64,000 nt of DNA, from contig AP017968.1 in the NCBI GenBank assembly GCA_002356455.1, positions 3,038,001 to 3,102,000 on the forward strand. The letters run 5' to 3'. Under the pieces are notes generated by a model. The model ran no database searches and was not told the origin of the DNA. It was given only the letters and a program-made list of their open reading frames with translations. Made by a program: the position numbers and the translations under genes. The DNA comes from Fusobacterium varium (GTDB lineage Bacteria > Fusobacteriota > Fusobacteriia > Fusobacteriales > Fusobacteriaceae). Below are positions 33,863 through 43,128 of the stretch, piece after piece (the first letter of the stretch is position 1; every line of letters begins with the position of its first letter).

Positions 33863-34667
33863 TGATAAGATACTTACAATAATAAAGGAAAAAAAGAAAA
33901 AAGAAATAATTAATATGCTTGAAGCAGATGGAAAAATAAAGACACTTTCATTTTTTGCAGAAGTATTAAATAAAAGAGCATATTTTACCCTAAATAGTGA
34001 TGGTATGATAAAAAGAAATGAATTAAATTTTATCCTTCCAATATTTGCTTTTTCTGATGATTTAGATTATCTGGCTGATTCTATAATCAATTTTTCAGAT
34101 TTAAAAGAAAGGGAGAAAATAAGTGATATTTGTAGATTCTCAAATGCAGAAATCCCTAAACTCAAAGAAAAATTAATAAAAACATTATCCAATGGAAATC
34201 TTGATTTTTCAAAGAAATATGGAAAAGAACTTTTTTTAAGAGATAGAGAAGAATTTTATAAAACAATTTTAGAGTTTAGCTTTTTAGGCGATATAAAAAG
34301 TTTAAAACCTCTTTTAGTTCTTTCTTTTAAAAAACTTTTTGAAAATGAAAAATATGAAGAAAAAGTATTTTTTCTTTTGATTTCCTTTATTACTAAATAT
34401 AGGGATAATTTCTATTTTTATGAAAAGTGTAAAAAAGATAATAATATTATCAGTCTTGAAAAGTTAAAAGAAAGCGTATTATCCAATAAAGAACTTTTAG
34501 AAAGCAGAGAGGGACTTGAAGTCCTTTCTACATTAAAAGCATTAGAAATGTATAAATTTAAAAACTTTGATAAATTTTTATCAAAAATGGCTGATGAAAT
34601 CAGAATGATAAAAAATCTAACTGCCTTAGATGAAACTACCAAAAAATTATCAATAGCTTTTTTATAA
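33855..34667 (+). CDS. Uncharacterised helical protein in the lpxK operon
   Basis: A 270-residue protein I do not recognise. It is Lys/Glu/Leu-rich and predicted to be almost wholly helical, with no signal peptide, membrane span or Cys cluster motif. The chosen ATG overlaps the end of lpxK by 8 bases, with ggagg 10 bases upstream; a more upstream frame start lies well inside lpxK. It is followed after 11 bases by a PTS IIA-like gene. Its fixed place between lipid A and NAD genes does not suggest a function. Confidence 0.7.
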   Translation: MSSDKILTIIKEKKKKEIINMLEADGKIKTLSFFAEVLNKRAYFTLNSDGMIKRNELNFILPIFAFSDDLDYLADSIINFSDLKEREKISDICRFSNAEIPKLKEKLIKTLSNGNLDFSKKYGKELFLRDREEFYKTILEFSFLGDIKSLKPLLVLSFKKLFENEKYEEKVFFLLISFITKYRDNFYFYEKCKKDNNIISLEKLKESVLSNKELLESREGLEVLSTLKALEMYKFKNFDKFLSKMADEIRMIKNLTALDETTKKLSIAFL

Positions 34668-34678
34668 GGGGGGAAATA

Positions 34679-35131
34679 ATGTTAGAGTACTTCAATAATA
34701 AACTAATAACTACAATAGAGGGGAAACATTCCAAAGAAGAAATCTTACAAATATTAGTAGATCTCATTAGAAAAAATACTGATATTTTAGATAATGAAAC
34801 TAACTTTTATGATAATATTTTAGCTAGAGAGGAAATTGGGAGCACAGGGATAGGTATGGGAATAGCTTTACCTCATGCCAGATGCGAAAATATAAAAAAA
34901 ATAGTAGTTGCGGTAGGACTTTTAAAAGAAAGTGTAGATTTTCATTCACTTGATGGAGAAAATGTAAAACTTGTAGTTTTAGTTGGAGCACCAAAAAAAT
35001 CTACAAAAGAATATTTAGCCCTTGTTTCTGACTTAATCAGAGCTTTTAGAAACCCCAAAACTAGAACAGCTATTTTTGAAGCTGTTGATAAACAAGAACT
35101 TATTGGTATACTAGCGGAGTTAAAAAAGTGA
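34679..35131 (+). CDS. PTS fructose/nitrogen-type EIIA domain protein (PtsN-like)
   Basis: The protein has 150 residues and is a single EIIA-fructose/PtsN domain. GMGIALPHARCENIKK contains the phospho-acceptor His (residue ~62), and EEIGSTGIGMG precedes it. No IIB or IIC genes are adjacent, which favours a regulatory PtsN-like role over sugar transport, though it could serve a distant PTS. It overlaps nadD by 4 bases (GTGA). The SD is strong (ggggggaa). Confidence 0.82.
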   Translation: MLEYFNNKLITTIEGKHSKEEILQILVDLIRKNTDILDNETNFYDNILAREEIGSTGIGMGIALPHARCENIKKIVVAVGLLKESVDFHSLDGENVKLVVLVGAPKKSTKEYLALVSDLIRAFRNPKTRTAIFEAVDKQELIGILAELKK

Positions 35132-35694
35132 AAATAGGTATATATGGCGGCTGTTTTAATCCTGTCCATTATGGACATCTAAATATTGTGAAATATGTTC
35201 TTAATCAATTAAAACTTGATAAAATTATTGTTATTCCAGTAGGAAAACCATCCCATAAAGCTAATAATTTAGAATCAGGTATACTAAGAACTGAGATGTG
35301 CAGAGCAGCTTTTGAAAATCTCCATAATGTAGAAGTCTCAGGAATAGAAACTGATAAAGACAAAATTTCATATACAATAAATACTTTAAAAAAAATTATA
35401 GAAATATATGGTGAAAAAAATGACTTCTATGAAATAATAGGAGAAGATTCTGCTTATCATTTCAAAGAATGGAAAAATTATGAAGAAATATTAAAATTAA
35501 GCAAAGTAGTAGTTTTAAGAAGAAAAGGATACATTGGGGCAATTCAGCATAAAAATATGATTTATCTTGAGAGTCCTTTTTTTGATATTTCTTCCACTGA
35601 AATAAGAGAAAAAATAAAAAATAAAATAGATATAAGCAACCTTGTTCCTGAAAAAGTAAAAAAAATCATAGAAGAAAAAAAATTATATAGATAA
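35128..35694 (+). CDS. nadD: Nicotinate-nucleotide adenylyltransferase
   Basis: The protein has 188 residues. KIGIYGGCFNPVHYGHLNI carries the GxFxPxHxGH nucleotidyltransferase motif. VIPVGKPSHK and the C-terminal FFDISSTEIREKI (ISST-x-IR) complete the active site. NadD converts nicotinate mononucleotide to deamido-NAD, an essential step. Translation starts at a GTG that overlaps the stop of the EIIA gene (GTGA). Confidence 0.93.
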   Translation: MKIGIYGGCFNPVHYGHLNIVKYVLNQLKLDKIIVIPVGKPSHKANNLESGILRTEMCRAAFENLHNVEVSGIETDKDKISYTINTLKKIIEIYGEKNDFYEIIGEDSAYHFKEWKNYEEILKLSKVVVLRRKGYIGAIQHKNMIYLESPFFDISSTEIREKIKNKIDISNLVPEKVKKIIEEKKLYR

Positions 35695-35716
35695 TTTTTA
35701 ATTTGAAAGGGGAATT

Positions 35717-36259
35717 ATGAAATTATTTGTAATATCAGATATTCATGGATCTTTATATTTTTTAAAAAAAGTTATAGATATATTTGAAAAAGAAAAATAT
35801 GATAAATTACTTATTCTTGGGGATGAACTCTATCATGGTCCTAGAAATCCTTTACCAAAGGACTATTCTCCTAAAGAAGTAATAGATATATTAAATAGAT
35901 ACAAAGATAAAATAATTGCTGTCAGAGGAAACTGTGATAGTGAAGTAGATCAAATGGTACTTAACTATCCTATCATGAGTGATTATAATATTTTATTTTG
36001 GAATAATAAAAAAATAATAATGACACATGGACACATTTTTAATAAAGACAATCCTCCACCTATGGAAGATGGAGATATACTTTTATACGGCCATTTTCAT
36101 ATTCCAGCAGCAGAAAAAATGAATGGAAAAATATTTTTAAATCCTGGCTCTATATCTTTGCCTAAAGAAAATTTTGAAAATAGTTATGGTATTTTTAAAG
36201 ATGATTATTTTATTATAAAAAATCTTGAAGAAAAAATTATAAAAAAATTAAAATTATGA
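35717..36259 (+). CDS. yfcE: YfcE/MJ0936-family metallophosphodiesterase
   Basis: The protein has 180 residues. The calcineurin-like motifs occur in order: SDIHGS at residues 6-11, LGDELYHGPRNPLP, VRGNCDSEVD (usually GNCD in this family), MTHGHIF and YGHFHIP. NPGSISLPK is typical of YfcE. It hydrolyses phosphodiesters in vitro; its physiological substrate is unsettled. It ends the operon beginning with lpxK. SD aaagggg precedes the ATG. Confidence 0.9.
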   Translation: MKLFVISDIHGSLYFLKKVIDIFEKEKYDKLLILGDELYHGPRNPLPKDYSPKEVIDILNRYKDKIIAVRGNCDSEVDQMVLNYPIMSDYNILFWNNKKIIMTHGHIFNKDNPPPMEDGDILLYGHFHIPAAEKMNGKIFLNPGSISLPKENFENSYGIFKDDYFIIKNLEEKIIKKLKL

Positions 36260-36290
36260 CTTTTGTTAAATAAGATTTAACAGAACTAAT

Positions 36291-36340
36291 AACAGAGAGG
36301 CTTTGACAGTATCATATGCTTTTCTGTTTTTTTATTTTTT
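36291..36340 (+). terminator. Terminator of the lpxK-yfcE operon
   Basis: AACAGAGAGGC at 36291-36301 pairs with GCTTTTCTGTT at 36318-36328 (two G-U pairs), followed by TTTTTATTTTTT. Confidence 0.75.
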
Positions 36341-36349
36341 GTATTTTTT

Positions 36350-36363
36350 ATAGTGTGCACAAT
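36350..36363 (+). promoter_or_regulatory. Candidate CcpN-like operator, site 1
   Basis: ATAGTG-TG-CACAAT, a near-palindrome. It lies 10 bases before the -35 box and resembles site 2 at 36439 (ATAGTG-AA-CACTAT), so the downstream regulator may bind both. Confidence 0.45.
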
Positions 36364-36372
36364 AAAAAAGGG

Positions 36373-36405
36373 TTGAAATATTTTAAAAACTGTGGTAAAT
36401 ATAAT
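36373..36405 (+). promoter_or_regulatory. Candidate promoter of the ccpN-like/ppdK/fbp operon
   Basis: TTGAAA at 36373-36378. TAAATA follows after 17 bases; a perfect TATAAT also occurs at 36400-36405 but with 21-base spacing. The exact -10 box is uncertain. Confidence 0.5.
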
Positions 36406-36438
36406 ATTAACAACAAATATTATTAACTACACTTTTAA

Positions 36439-36452
36439 ATAGTGAACACTAT
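36439..36452 (+). promoter_or_regulatory. Candidate CcpN-like operator, site 2
   Basis: ATAGTG-AA-CACTAT is symmetric apart from the two central bases. It lies between the promoter and the SD of the regulator gene, a position fit for autorepression. Confidence 0.5.
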
Positions 36453-36470
36453 ATAAAAGGAGGAAAAACT

Positions 36471-37076
36471 TTGACACTAACCGAAAGACAAAAAGAAATC
36501 ATAGATATTGTAAAAAAATATCAACCTATTACTGGAAAAGAAATTGGGGAAAGATTATATCTTACAAGATCAGCTTTAAGAACAGACTTCTCAATACTTA
36601 CAGGAATGAAAATACTAGAATCTAAACCTAAAATTGGATACAGTTATATTGAAAAAAAAGATTCTGAAAAAGTAAAAGATATCATGGGACCTTCTATTAC
36701 TGTAGACACTAATCTTTCAGTTTATGAAACTATACTTAATATATTCTCTAAAGATGTGGGAACTATTTTCATAACTGATCATGATTCATTAGTAGGAGTT
36801 GTTTCTAGAAAAGATCTCTTGAAAATAGCTATTGGAAGAACTGATATAGAAAAAATTCCAATAAACATTATAATGACTAGAATGCCTAACATAATCTACG
36901 CAGAAGAAAACGAATCAATTCTTGAAAGTGTAAAAAAACTTATTAAACACCAGATAGATTCACTGCCTGTAGTCAGAATTGAAGAAAAAGACGGTAAAAA
37001 AATTTATCATACTGTAGGACGCTTGACTAAAACTAATATAGCAAAATTATTCATGGAGACTTTATCTAAGAATTAA
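36471..37076 (+). CDS. CcpN-like regulator (HTH plus two CBS domains)
   Basis: The protein has 201 residues. An N-terminal winged helix (TERQKEIIDIVKKYQPITGK, then YLTRSALRTDFSILTGM) is followed by two CBS domains, seen at VGTIFITDHDSLVGVVSRKD and at IDSLPVVRIEEKDG. In Bacillus, CcpN represses gluconeogenic genes, and adenine nucleotides act on the CBS domains. Here the gene is directly upstream of ppdK and fbp, so the same role is likely. The start is TTG, 7 bases after aaaggagg. Two similar palindromes lie upstream. Confidence 0.82.
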   Translation: MTLTERQKEIIDIVKKYQPITGKEIGERLYLTRSALRTDFSILTGMKILESKPKIGYSYIEKKDSEKVKDIMGPSITVDTNLSVYETILNIFSKDVGTIFITDHDSLVGVVSRKDLLKIAIGRTDIEKIPINIIMTRMPNIIYAEENESILESVKKLIKHQIDSLPVVRIEEKDGKKIYHTVGRLTKTNIAKLFMETLSKN

Positions 37077-37085
37077 GGAGGAAAA

Positions 37086-39677
37086 ATGAAAAAAGTTTAT
37101 GCATTTAACGAAGGTGGTAAGGATTTAATAAACATATTAGGAGGAAAAGGTGGTAACCTTTCTGAAATGAAAAAAATAGGGCTTCCTATCCCTGAAGGTA
37201 TTATTGTTTCTACTACTGCATGTAAAGAATTTTTTAAAGATGGAAAAAAGATAACAAAAGAGTTAGAAAGTGAAATTCTAGAAAAATTAGAATATTTACA
37301 AGAAGTAACTGGAAAAAGATTTGAAGGAGAAAATCCTCTATTGGTATCTGTCAGATCAGGTGCTCCTGTTTCTATGCCAGGTATGATGGACACTATATTA
37401 AATCTTGGAATGAATGATAATACAGCAGAAAAAATGATAGCTATATTCAAGGATAAAGTTTTTGTACATGAATTGTATTGCAGATTTATTCAAATGTTTT
37501 CTGAAATAGTAATGGGAATAGAAAAAGAATATTTCTTCAAATTAAAAGAACAGCTTTTTACTGAAAGAAAAGACGAAGATAAAATAGAAACATACAAAAT
37601 GGTAATTAAAGCATCTAAAGAATTATATAAAAAGGAAACTGGAAAAGATTTTCCTGAATCACCAAAAGATCAGTTATTTATGGCTGTAAATGCTATATTT
37701 AATTCTTGGGAAAATGACAGAGCGATACTTTATAGAAAAATAAATGGCATAGATGATTCTATGGGTACTGCTGTTGTAATTCAAGAAATGGTATTTGGTA
37801 ATCTTAATGATATATCTGGTACTGGTGTAGCTTTTTCTAGAAACCCTTCTAATGGAGAAAAAGAAGTATTTGGAGAATATCTGTTAAAAGCTCAGGGAGA
37901 GGATATTGTTGCAGGAATAAGAACTCCTGAACCTATATCTAAACTAAAAGAACAACTTCCTGAAATATATAATCAATTTATTAAACTTGCTAAAGTTCTT
38001 GAAGATCATAATAAAGACATGCAGGATATTGAATTTACCATTGAAAATGGAAAATTATATCTTCTTCAAACAAGAAATGGTAAAAGAAGTCCTTATGCAG
38101 CTGTAAAAATTGCTGTTGATATGGTTAATGAAGGAATTGTTACTAAAGAAGAGGCTATAATGAAAGTAGACCCTAATGTACTTCCTCAACTATTACATGG
38201 AAACTTTGACCCAGAGGCTACTAAAACTGCAGTTCTTCTTGGAAAAGGACTTCCTGGATCAGCTGGAGTTGCAATAGGAAGAGTCATGTTCGCTTCTGAA
38301 AGAGTTGAAACTAGAGCACTTTCTATCCTTGTAAGAGAAGAAACTTCTCCTGAAGATATTAAAGGAATCAGCCTTGCTCAGGGAATTGTAACTGTAAAAG
38401 GTGGGGCTACATCACATGGAGCAGTTGTAGCAAGAGGTATGGGTAAATGTTGTGTTACTGGTTGCGGAGAGATACAAATCAATGATATAAAAAGAGAAAT
38501 GTATATTGGGGGATACACAGTTAAAGAAGGAGATTTCATATCTATAAGCGGATATACTGGTGAAATTTTCCTAGGCAAAGTAAAACTTACTGAACCACAA
38601 TTTGATGACAACCTTAAAGAATTTGTTTCTTGGTGTAAGGAAATAAAAAGAATGGGTGTAAGAATGAATGCTGATACTCCTGCTGATGCTTTTCTTGGAA
38701 AAGGCTTTGGAGCAGAAGGAATTGGACTTTGCAGAACTGAACATATGTTCTTCCAAAAAGATAAAATATGGACTATCAGAGGAATGATTATGAGTGATAA
38801 TCCTGAAGAAAGAGCAAAAGCTTTGAAAAAAATGCTTGAAATGCAAAGAGAAGATTTCTATAACATTTTCAAAATAGTTGGAGATGAAATAGTAATTGTT
38901 AGACTTCTTGACCCACCTTTACATGAATTTTTACCAAAAGAACCAAAAGATAAAGAAAAAATGGCCGAAATATTAAATCTTCCTCTAATAGAAATTGAGA
39001 GAAGAATAAGAAATATGAAAGATGAGAACCCAATGTTAGGACATAGAGGATGCAGACTTGCTGTTACTTACCCTGAAATCTACAATACTCAAGCTAGAGC
39101 AATAATTGAAGCTGCTATTCAATGTGAAAAAGAGGGAATAAAAGTTAAACCAGAAATTATGATTCCTCTTATTATAGGTGTTGGGGAACTTAAATTTGTT
39201 AAAAATAATATTAAAGCAGAAATAAACAAAGTTTTTGAAGAACAAGGTATAAAAGTAGAATATAAAATAGGAACAATGATGGAAACTCCAAGAGCTTGTC
39301 TTCTTGCAGATGAAATAGCTGGTGAAGCTGAATTTTTCTCATTTGGAACTAACGACCTTACTCAAACTACAATGGGACTTTCTAGAGATGACTCTGTTAA
39401 ATTCATGGACGAATACCATGAACATGGAATTTTCAAACTTGAACCATTTGCTTCAATAGATGTAAGAGGTGTTGGTAAACTTGTTAAACTTGGTGTGGAA
39501 TTAGGTAAAAAAGCTAATCCTGAGCTTGAAATAGGTATCTGTGGAGAACATGGTGGGGATCCTAAGAGTATTAATTTCTTTGAAGAAACTGGACTTGACT
39601 ATGTAAGCTGTTCTCCATTTAGAGTGTTAGTAGCAATTGTAGCTGCTGCTCAAAGCCATATCAAAAGCAAAAAATAG
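37086..39677 (+). CDS. ppdK: Pyruvate, phosphate dikinase
   Basis: The protein has 863 residues, near the usual length for bacterial PPDK. The N-terminal nucleotide-binding domain begins KKVYAFNEGGKDLINILGGK. The phospho-His loop reads GGATSHGAVVARGMGKCC. The C-terminal TIM-barrel has GIGLCRTEHMFF, FGTNDLTQTTMG and GICGEHGGDP with the catalytic Cys. It interconverts pyruvate+ATP+Pi and PEP+AMP+PPi. With fbp downstream it supports gluconeogenesis from amino acids or organic acids. SD aggagg lies 9 bases after the regulator stop. Confidence 0.96.
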   Translation: MKKVYAFNEGGKDLINILGGKGGNLSEMKKIGLPIPEGIIVSTTACKEFFKDGKKITKELESEILEKLEYLQEVTGKRFEGENPLLVSVRSGAPVSMPGMMDTILNLGMNDNTAEKMIAIFKDKVFVHELYCRFIQMFSEIVMGIEKEYFFKLKEQLFTERKDEDKIETYKMVIKASKELYKKETGKDFPESPKDQLFMAVNAIFNSWENDRAILYRKINGIDDSMGTAVVIQEMVFGNLNDISGTGVAFSRNPSNGEKEVFGEYLLKAQGEDIVAGIRTPEPISKLKEQLPEIYNQFIKLAKVLEDHNKDMQDIEFTIENGKLYLLQTRNGKRSPYAAVKIAVDMVNEGIVTKEEAIMKVDPNVLPQLLHGNFDPEATKTAVLLGKGLPGSAGVAIGRVMFASERVETRALSILVREETSPEDIKGISLAQGIVTVKGGATSHGAVVARGMGKCCVTGCGEIQINDIKREMYIGGYTVKEGDFISISGYTGEIFLGKVKLTEPQFDDNLKEFVSWCKEIKRMGVRMNADTPADAFLGKGFGAEGIGLCRTEHMFFQKDKIWTIRGMIMSDNPEERAKALKKMLEMQREDFYNIFKIVGDEIVIVRLLDPPLHEFLPKEPKDKEKMAEILNLPLIEIERRIRNMKDENPMLGHRGCRLAVTYPEIYNTQARAIIEAAIQCEKEGIKVKPEIMIPLIIGVGELKFVKNNIKAEINKVFEEQGIKVEYKIGTMMETPRACLLADEIAGEAEFFSFGTNDLTQTTMGLSRDDSVKFMDEYHEHGIFKLEPFASIDVRGVGKLVKLGVELGKKANPELEIGICGEHGGDPKSINFFEETGLDYVSCSPFRVLVAIVAAAQSHIKSKK

Positions 39678-39704
39678 AAAATTATTCAGTAAAGGGGATA
39701 ACAT

Positions 39705-41669
39705 ATGAGTGGATTAGAAAAAGAAATAGCAGAACAAGAAAAAAAATATTTAACTCTTCTTTCTACTAAATTTAAAAATATCGGAGAAACTGCTACTGAA
39801 ATAATCAACCTACAGGCTATAATGAATCTTCCTAAAGGAACAGAGCATTTTCTTACAGATATCCATGGAGAATATGAAGCTTTTAACCATGTACTGAAAA
39901 ATGGATCTGGTGCAGTAAGACAAAAAATAGATGAGGTGTTTGGGGATGACCTGAACACCTTTGAAAAAAAAGAACTGGCTACAGTTATATATTACCCTAA
40001 AGAAAAGATAGAATTTCTTGCAAAAGAACTTAAAAATATGGATAAGTGGTACAAAACTATTATATATCGTTTAATTGAAGTATGCAGTGTTGTATCTTCC
40101 AAATATACAAGTTCAAAAGTAAGAAAAGCTATGCCTAAAGATTTTTCATACATCATCCAGGAAATAATATATGAAAGAAAGGAATTAAAAAACAAAAGAG
40201 AATATATAGCCAATATTATAGATACTATCATTTCAATAGGAAGAGCTAAAGAATTTGTGATAGCTGTTTCTAATCTTATCCAAAGGCTTATAATAGACAG
40301 ACTTCACATAGTTGGAGATATATATGACAGAGGTCCTAGTCCTCATCTTATAATGGATACCCTTATAGATTATCATAATGTAGATATTCAATGGGGAAAC
40401 CATGACATACTTTGGATGGGTGCAGGTCTTGGAAGCAAGGCTTGTATTGCCAATGTTATAAGGATATGTGCAAGATATGGAAACAATGACATTTTAGAAG
40501 ATGGATATGGAATAAATCTTCTCCCTCTTGCAGCTTTTGCTATGGAAAAATATGCAAATGATCCTTGTGAACATTTTAAAATAAAAACAAATAAAACTAC
40601 TCCTCTAAAAGCTCAAATACATAAAGCTATCACTGTTATACAGATGAAAATAGAAGGAAATGTAATTGAAAGAAATCCAGATTTTGAAATGAACCATAGA
40701 AATATGTTTAGAAAAACAGATTTTAAAAAAGGTACTGTTACTATTGATGGAATAGAATATGAATTAAGAGATAAAAACTTTCCCACTGTAGATATAGATA
40801 ATCCTTTAAAATTAACTCCTGAAGAAAGTGAAATTATGGAAAATCTTAGACTTGCTTTTTTAAGAAGTGAAAAATTACAAAGACATATAAGATTCCTTTT
40901 TGCAAAAGGAAGCATTTATTTAAGATGTAATTCAAACTTACTTTATCATGGCTGTATTCCTTTAACTGAAGATGGAAAACTTAAAGCAGTCAATGTAAGA
41001 GGACAAAAAGTCAAAGGAAAAAAATATCTGGATCTTGCTGAAAAAATATGCAGAGAAGCATATTTCAACAGAGCTAACAGTGCCAAAGAAAAATTAAATT
41101 GTGATTATGTGTGGTATATGTGGTGTGGTAAAGATTCTCCTATGTTTGGCAAAGATTCAATGAAAACTTTTGAAAGATATTTTGTAGAGGATAAAACTAC
41201 TCACACTGAAAAGAAAAACCACTACTATACTTTTTATAATGAAGAAACAACTTGTGATATGTTACTGGAAGAATTCGATTTGAACCCTAAAATTTCCCAT
41301 ATAGTAAATGGACATGTTCCTGTAAAAGTTAAAAAAGGTGAATCTCCTATAAAAGCAAATGGAAAACTCTATATAATAGATGGCGGCTTTTCAAGGGCTT
41401 ATCAACCTGAAACTGGTATTGCAGGATATACCTTGATATATAATTCATATGGATTGAAATTAGTTTCTCATGCTCCTTTCGAATCTACAGAAAAAGCTAT
41501 AAAGGAAGGAAAAGATATAATCTCTTCCAGCCGTATAGTAAATACTAGTCAAAACAGGATAAGAGTTAAAGATACAGATATAGGTAAAGAACTTCAAAAT
41601 CAAATTAATGATTTAAAAAAGCTGCTAAATGCCTATAGAAAGGGAATAATAAAGAGTAATGATGAATAA
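39705..41669 (+). CDS. fbp: Fructose-1,6-bisphosphatase class III
   Basis: The protein has 654 residues, typical of the Firmicutes-type class III enzyme. The metallophosphoesterase motifs are LTDIHGEYEAF, VGDIYDRGPSPH and WGNHDILWMG. The C-terminal part has NGHVPVKVKKGESP and IDGGFSRAYQPETG. It performs the committed gluconeogenic step and follows ppdK by 27 bases. SD aaagggg precedes the ATG. Its stop codon lies inside a perfect 34-base terminator palindrome. Confidence 0.95.
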   Translation: MSGLEKEIAEQEKKYLTLLSTKFKNIGETATEIINLQAIMNLPKGTEHFLTDIHGEYEAFNHVLKNGSGAVRQKIDEVFGDDLNTFEKKELATVIYYPKEKIEFLAKELKNMDKWYKTIIYRLIEVCSVVSSKYTSSKVRKAMPKDFSYIIQEIIYERKELKNKREYIANIIDTIISIGRAKEFVIAVSNLIQRLIIDRLHIVGDIYDRGPSPHLIMDTLIDYHNVDIQWGNHDILWMGAGLGSKACIANVIRICARYGNNDILEDGYGINLLPLAAFAMEKYANDPCEHFKIKTNKTTPLKAQIHKAITVIQMKIEGNVIERNPDFEMNHRNMFRKTDFKKGTVTIDGIEYELRDKNFPTVDIDNPLKLTPEESEIMENLRLAFLRSEKLQRHIRFLFAKGSIYLRCNSNLLYHGCIPLTEDGKLKAVNVRGQKVKGKKYLDLAEKICREAYFNRANSAKEKLNCDYVWYMWCGKDSPMFGKDSMKTFERYFVEDKTTHTEKKNHYYTFYNEETTCDMLLEEFDLNPKISHIVNGHVPVKVKKGESPIKANGKLYIIDGGFSRAYQPETGIAGYTLIYNSYGLKLVSHAPFESTEKAIKEGKDIISSSRIVNTSQNRIRVKDTDIGKELQNQINDLKKLLNAYRKGIIKSNDE

Positions 41670-41700
41670 AGCATTAAAAATTTTTAATGCTTTATTCATT
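41664..41700 (+). terminator. Terminator overlapping the fbp stop codon
   Basis: Bases 41664-41680 and 41681-41697 are exact 17-base complements (AAAGCATTAAAAA and its inverse at the centre), followed by ATTTTATTTT. The TAA stop at 41667-41669 is part of the stem. With no loop spacer, the apex must open to form a real loop. Confidence 0.75.
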
Positions 41701-41718
41701 TTATTTTAACTAACTAGT

Positions 41719-41743
41719 GTTATATTACATATGTTATATTACA
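41719..41743 (+). repeat. Tandem direct repeat upstream of the fadL-like gene
   Basis: GTTATATTACA occurs at 41719-41729 and 41733-41743, a 14-base period, ending about 18 bases before the ATG. It is a candidate binding site pair for the TetR regulator downstream, or part of an AT-rich promoter. Confidence 0.5.
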
Positions 41744-41760
41744 AATTCGTGGGAGGAAAA

Positions 41761-43101
41761 ATGAGAAAAAAATTAGGTATACTTGCATTAACTGCTGTAT
41801 TAGGGACAGGAGCTTATGCTGCATCAATTGACCATATTCAGACTTATACCCCTGAATATTTAGGTAACCAAGCACAAAATGGTATGATAAATAGTTCTTC
41901 TGTTTTCTATAACCCTGCTGGTATTATGCACCTTGAAAATGGAACATACATTCATTTAGGAGCTCAGCTTGCTGTTGGAAAAGAAGAAATGGATTATAAT
42001 GATAAAAATTATGACGCTGACTTACTTCAATATATTCCTACTTTCGCTTTATATAGTGTAAGAGATGAAAGAGCCATATTCTGGACATTTGGTGCACTAG
42101 GTGGAGGTGGAGACCTTGAATATAAAGATGGAGTTGCAGGAACAGCAGTGGTTCCTGACATTCTAAATAGCCTTACTCATTCATCTAACTTTAAAGATCT
42201 TGGTTCCTCAGCAGAAGGAAAAAGTCTTTATGGTCAAACTACTTTAGGTAGAGCATGGATGATAAACGACAAACTTTCTATGTCAATAGCTGGTAGAGCT
42301 GTTCTTGGTTTAAAAAAACTTAAAGGAAATATTGATGTTGCTGGAGGTCCTTATCCTATTCATGCTGATATAGATTCTGAAAGAACTGCATGGGGAATTG
42401 GAGCACAAATAGGATTTAACTATAAAGCTACTGATAAATTAAATCTTGCTATGAGATATGATTCAAGAGTAAAATTAAATTTTAAAGCCAGTGGACATGA
42501 AACTCCTGCTGATATAAATTTGGGATATGGTAGTATGGGAGAAGTTAAGTTTAGTAATTTCTATCCTGAATTTGAGCCTGGAACTAAAACTAGAAGAGAT
42601 TTACCTGCTATTTTAGCTCTTGGAGGATCTTATCAGGCAACTGACAGATGGACTATTGCATTAAGTGGAAACTATTACTTTAATAAAGATGCAAAAATGG
42701 ATAGAAAGGCTGGAAGTGTAAAACTAACAAGTCCACAAGGACCTATTGAAATAAAAGGATTAGAAGCAGAATATGATAATGGTTGGGAAATTGCTTTGGG
42801 AACTGAATATAAATTAAATAATAAATGGACTTTATTAGGAAGTATCAACTACGCTGATACAGGAGCAAAAGTAAGTTCATATGATGATGTAGAATATGCA
42901 CTTAATTCTATAACTTTAGGAACTGGATTAAAATATAAACCTACTGAATATGATGAATGGGTATTTACAGTCTGCCATTTCTTTTACGATTCAGAAAAAG
43001 GACATTACAATGAAAAATATGCAAATTATCCAAAAGTTAAAAACCCTGAATATGATAAGAGTATAACTGCATTTGGAGTAGCATATACTAAAAAATTCTA
43101 A
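41761..43101 (+). CDS. FadL/OmpP1-family outer-membrane transporter
   Basis: The protein has 446 residues. A signal peptide (MRKKLGILALTAVLGTGAYA) ends at an AYA-A cleavage site. SSSVFYNPAGIMHLENGTYI is the FadL-family NPA(G/A) signature. Multiple amphipathic strands follow and the chain ends in Phe (VAYTKKF), as expected of a beta-barrel. FadL proteins carry long-chain fatty acids or aromatic hydrophobics across the outer membrane. The start at 41761 follows gggagg; the longer frame from 41731 has none. It is followed by a TetR regulator on the same strand. Confidence 0.85.
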   Translation: MRKKLGILALTAVLGTGAYAASIDHIQTYTPEYLGNQAQNGMINSSSVFYNPAGIMHLENGTYIHLGAQLAVGKEEMDYNDKNYDADLLQYIPTFALYSVRDERAIFWTFGALGGGGDLEYKDGVAGTAVVPDILNSLTHSSNFKDLGSSAEGKSLYGQTTLGRAWMINDKLSMSIAGRAVLGLKKLKGNIDVAGGPYPIHADIDSERTAWGIGAQIGFNYKATDKLNLAMRYDSRVKLNFKASGHETPADINLGYGSMGEVKFSNFYPEFEPGTKTRRDLPAILALGGSYQATDRWTIALSGNYYFNKDAKMDRKAGSVKLTSPQGPIEIKGLEAEYDNGWEIALGTEYKLNNKWTLLGSINYADTGAKVSSYDDVEYALNSITLGTGLKYKPTEYDEWVFTVCHFFYDSEKGHYNEKYANYPKVKNPEYDKSITAFGVAYTKKF

Positions 43102-43128
43102 TTGATTATAAAATGGAGGAGGAATACA

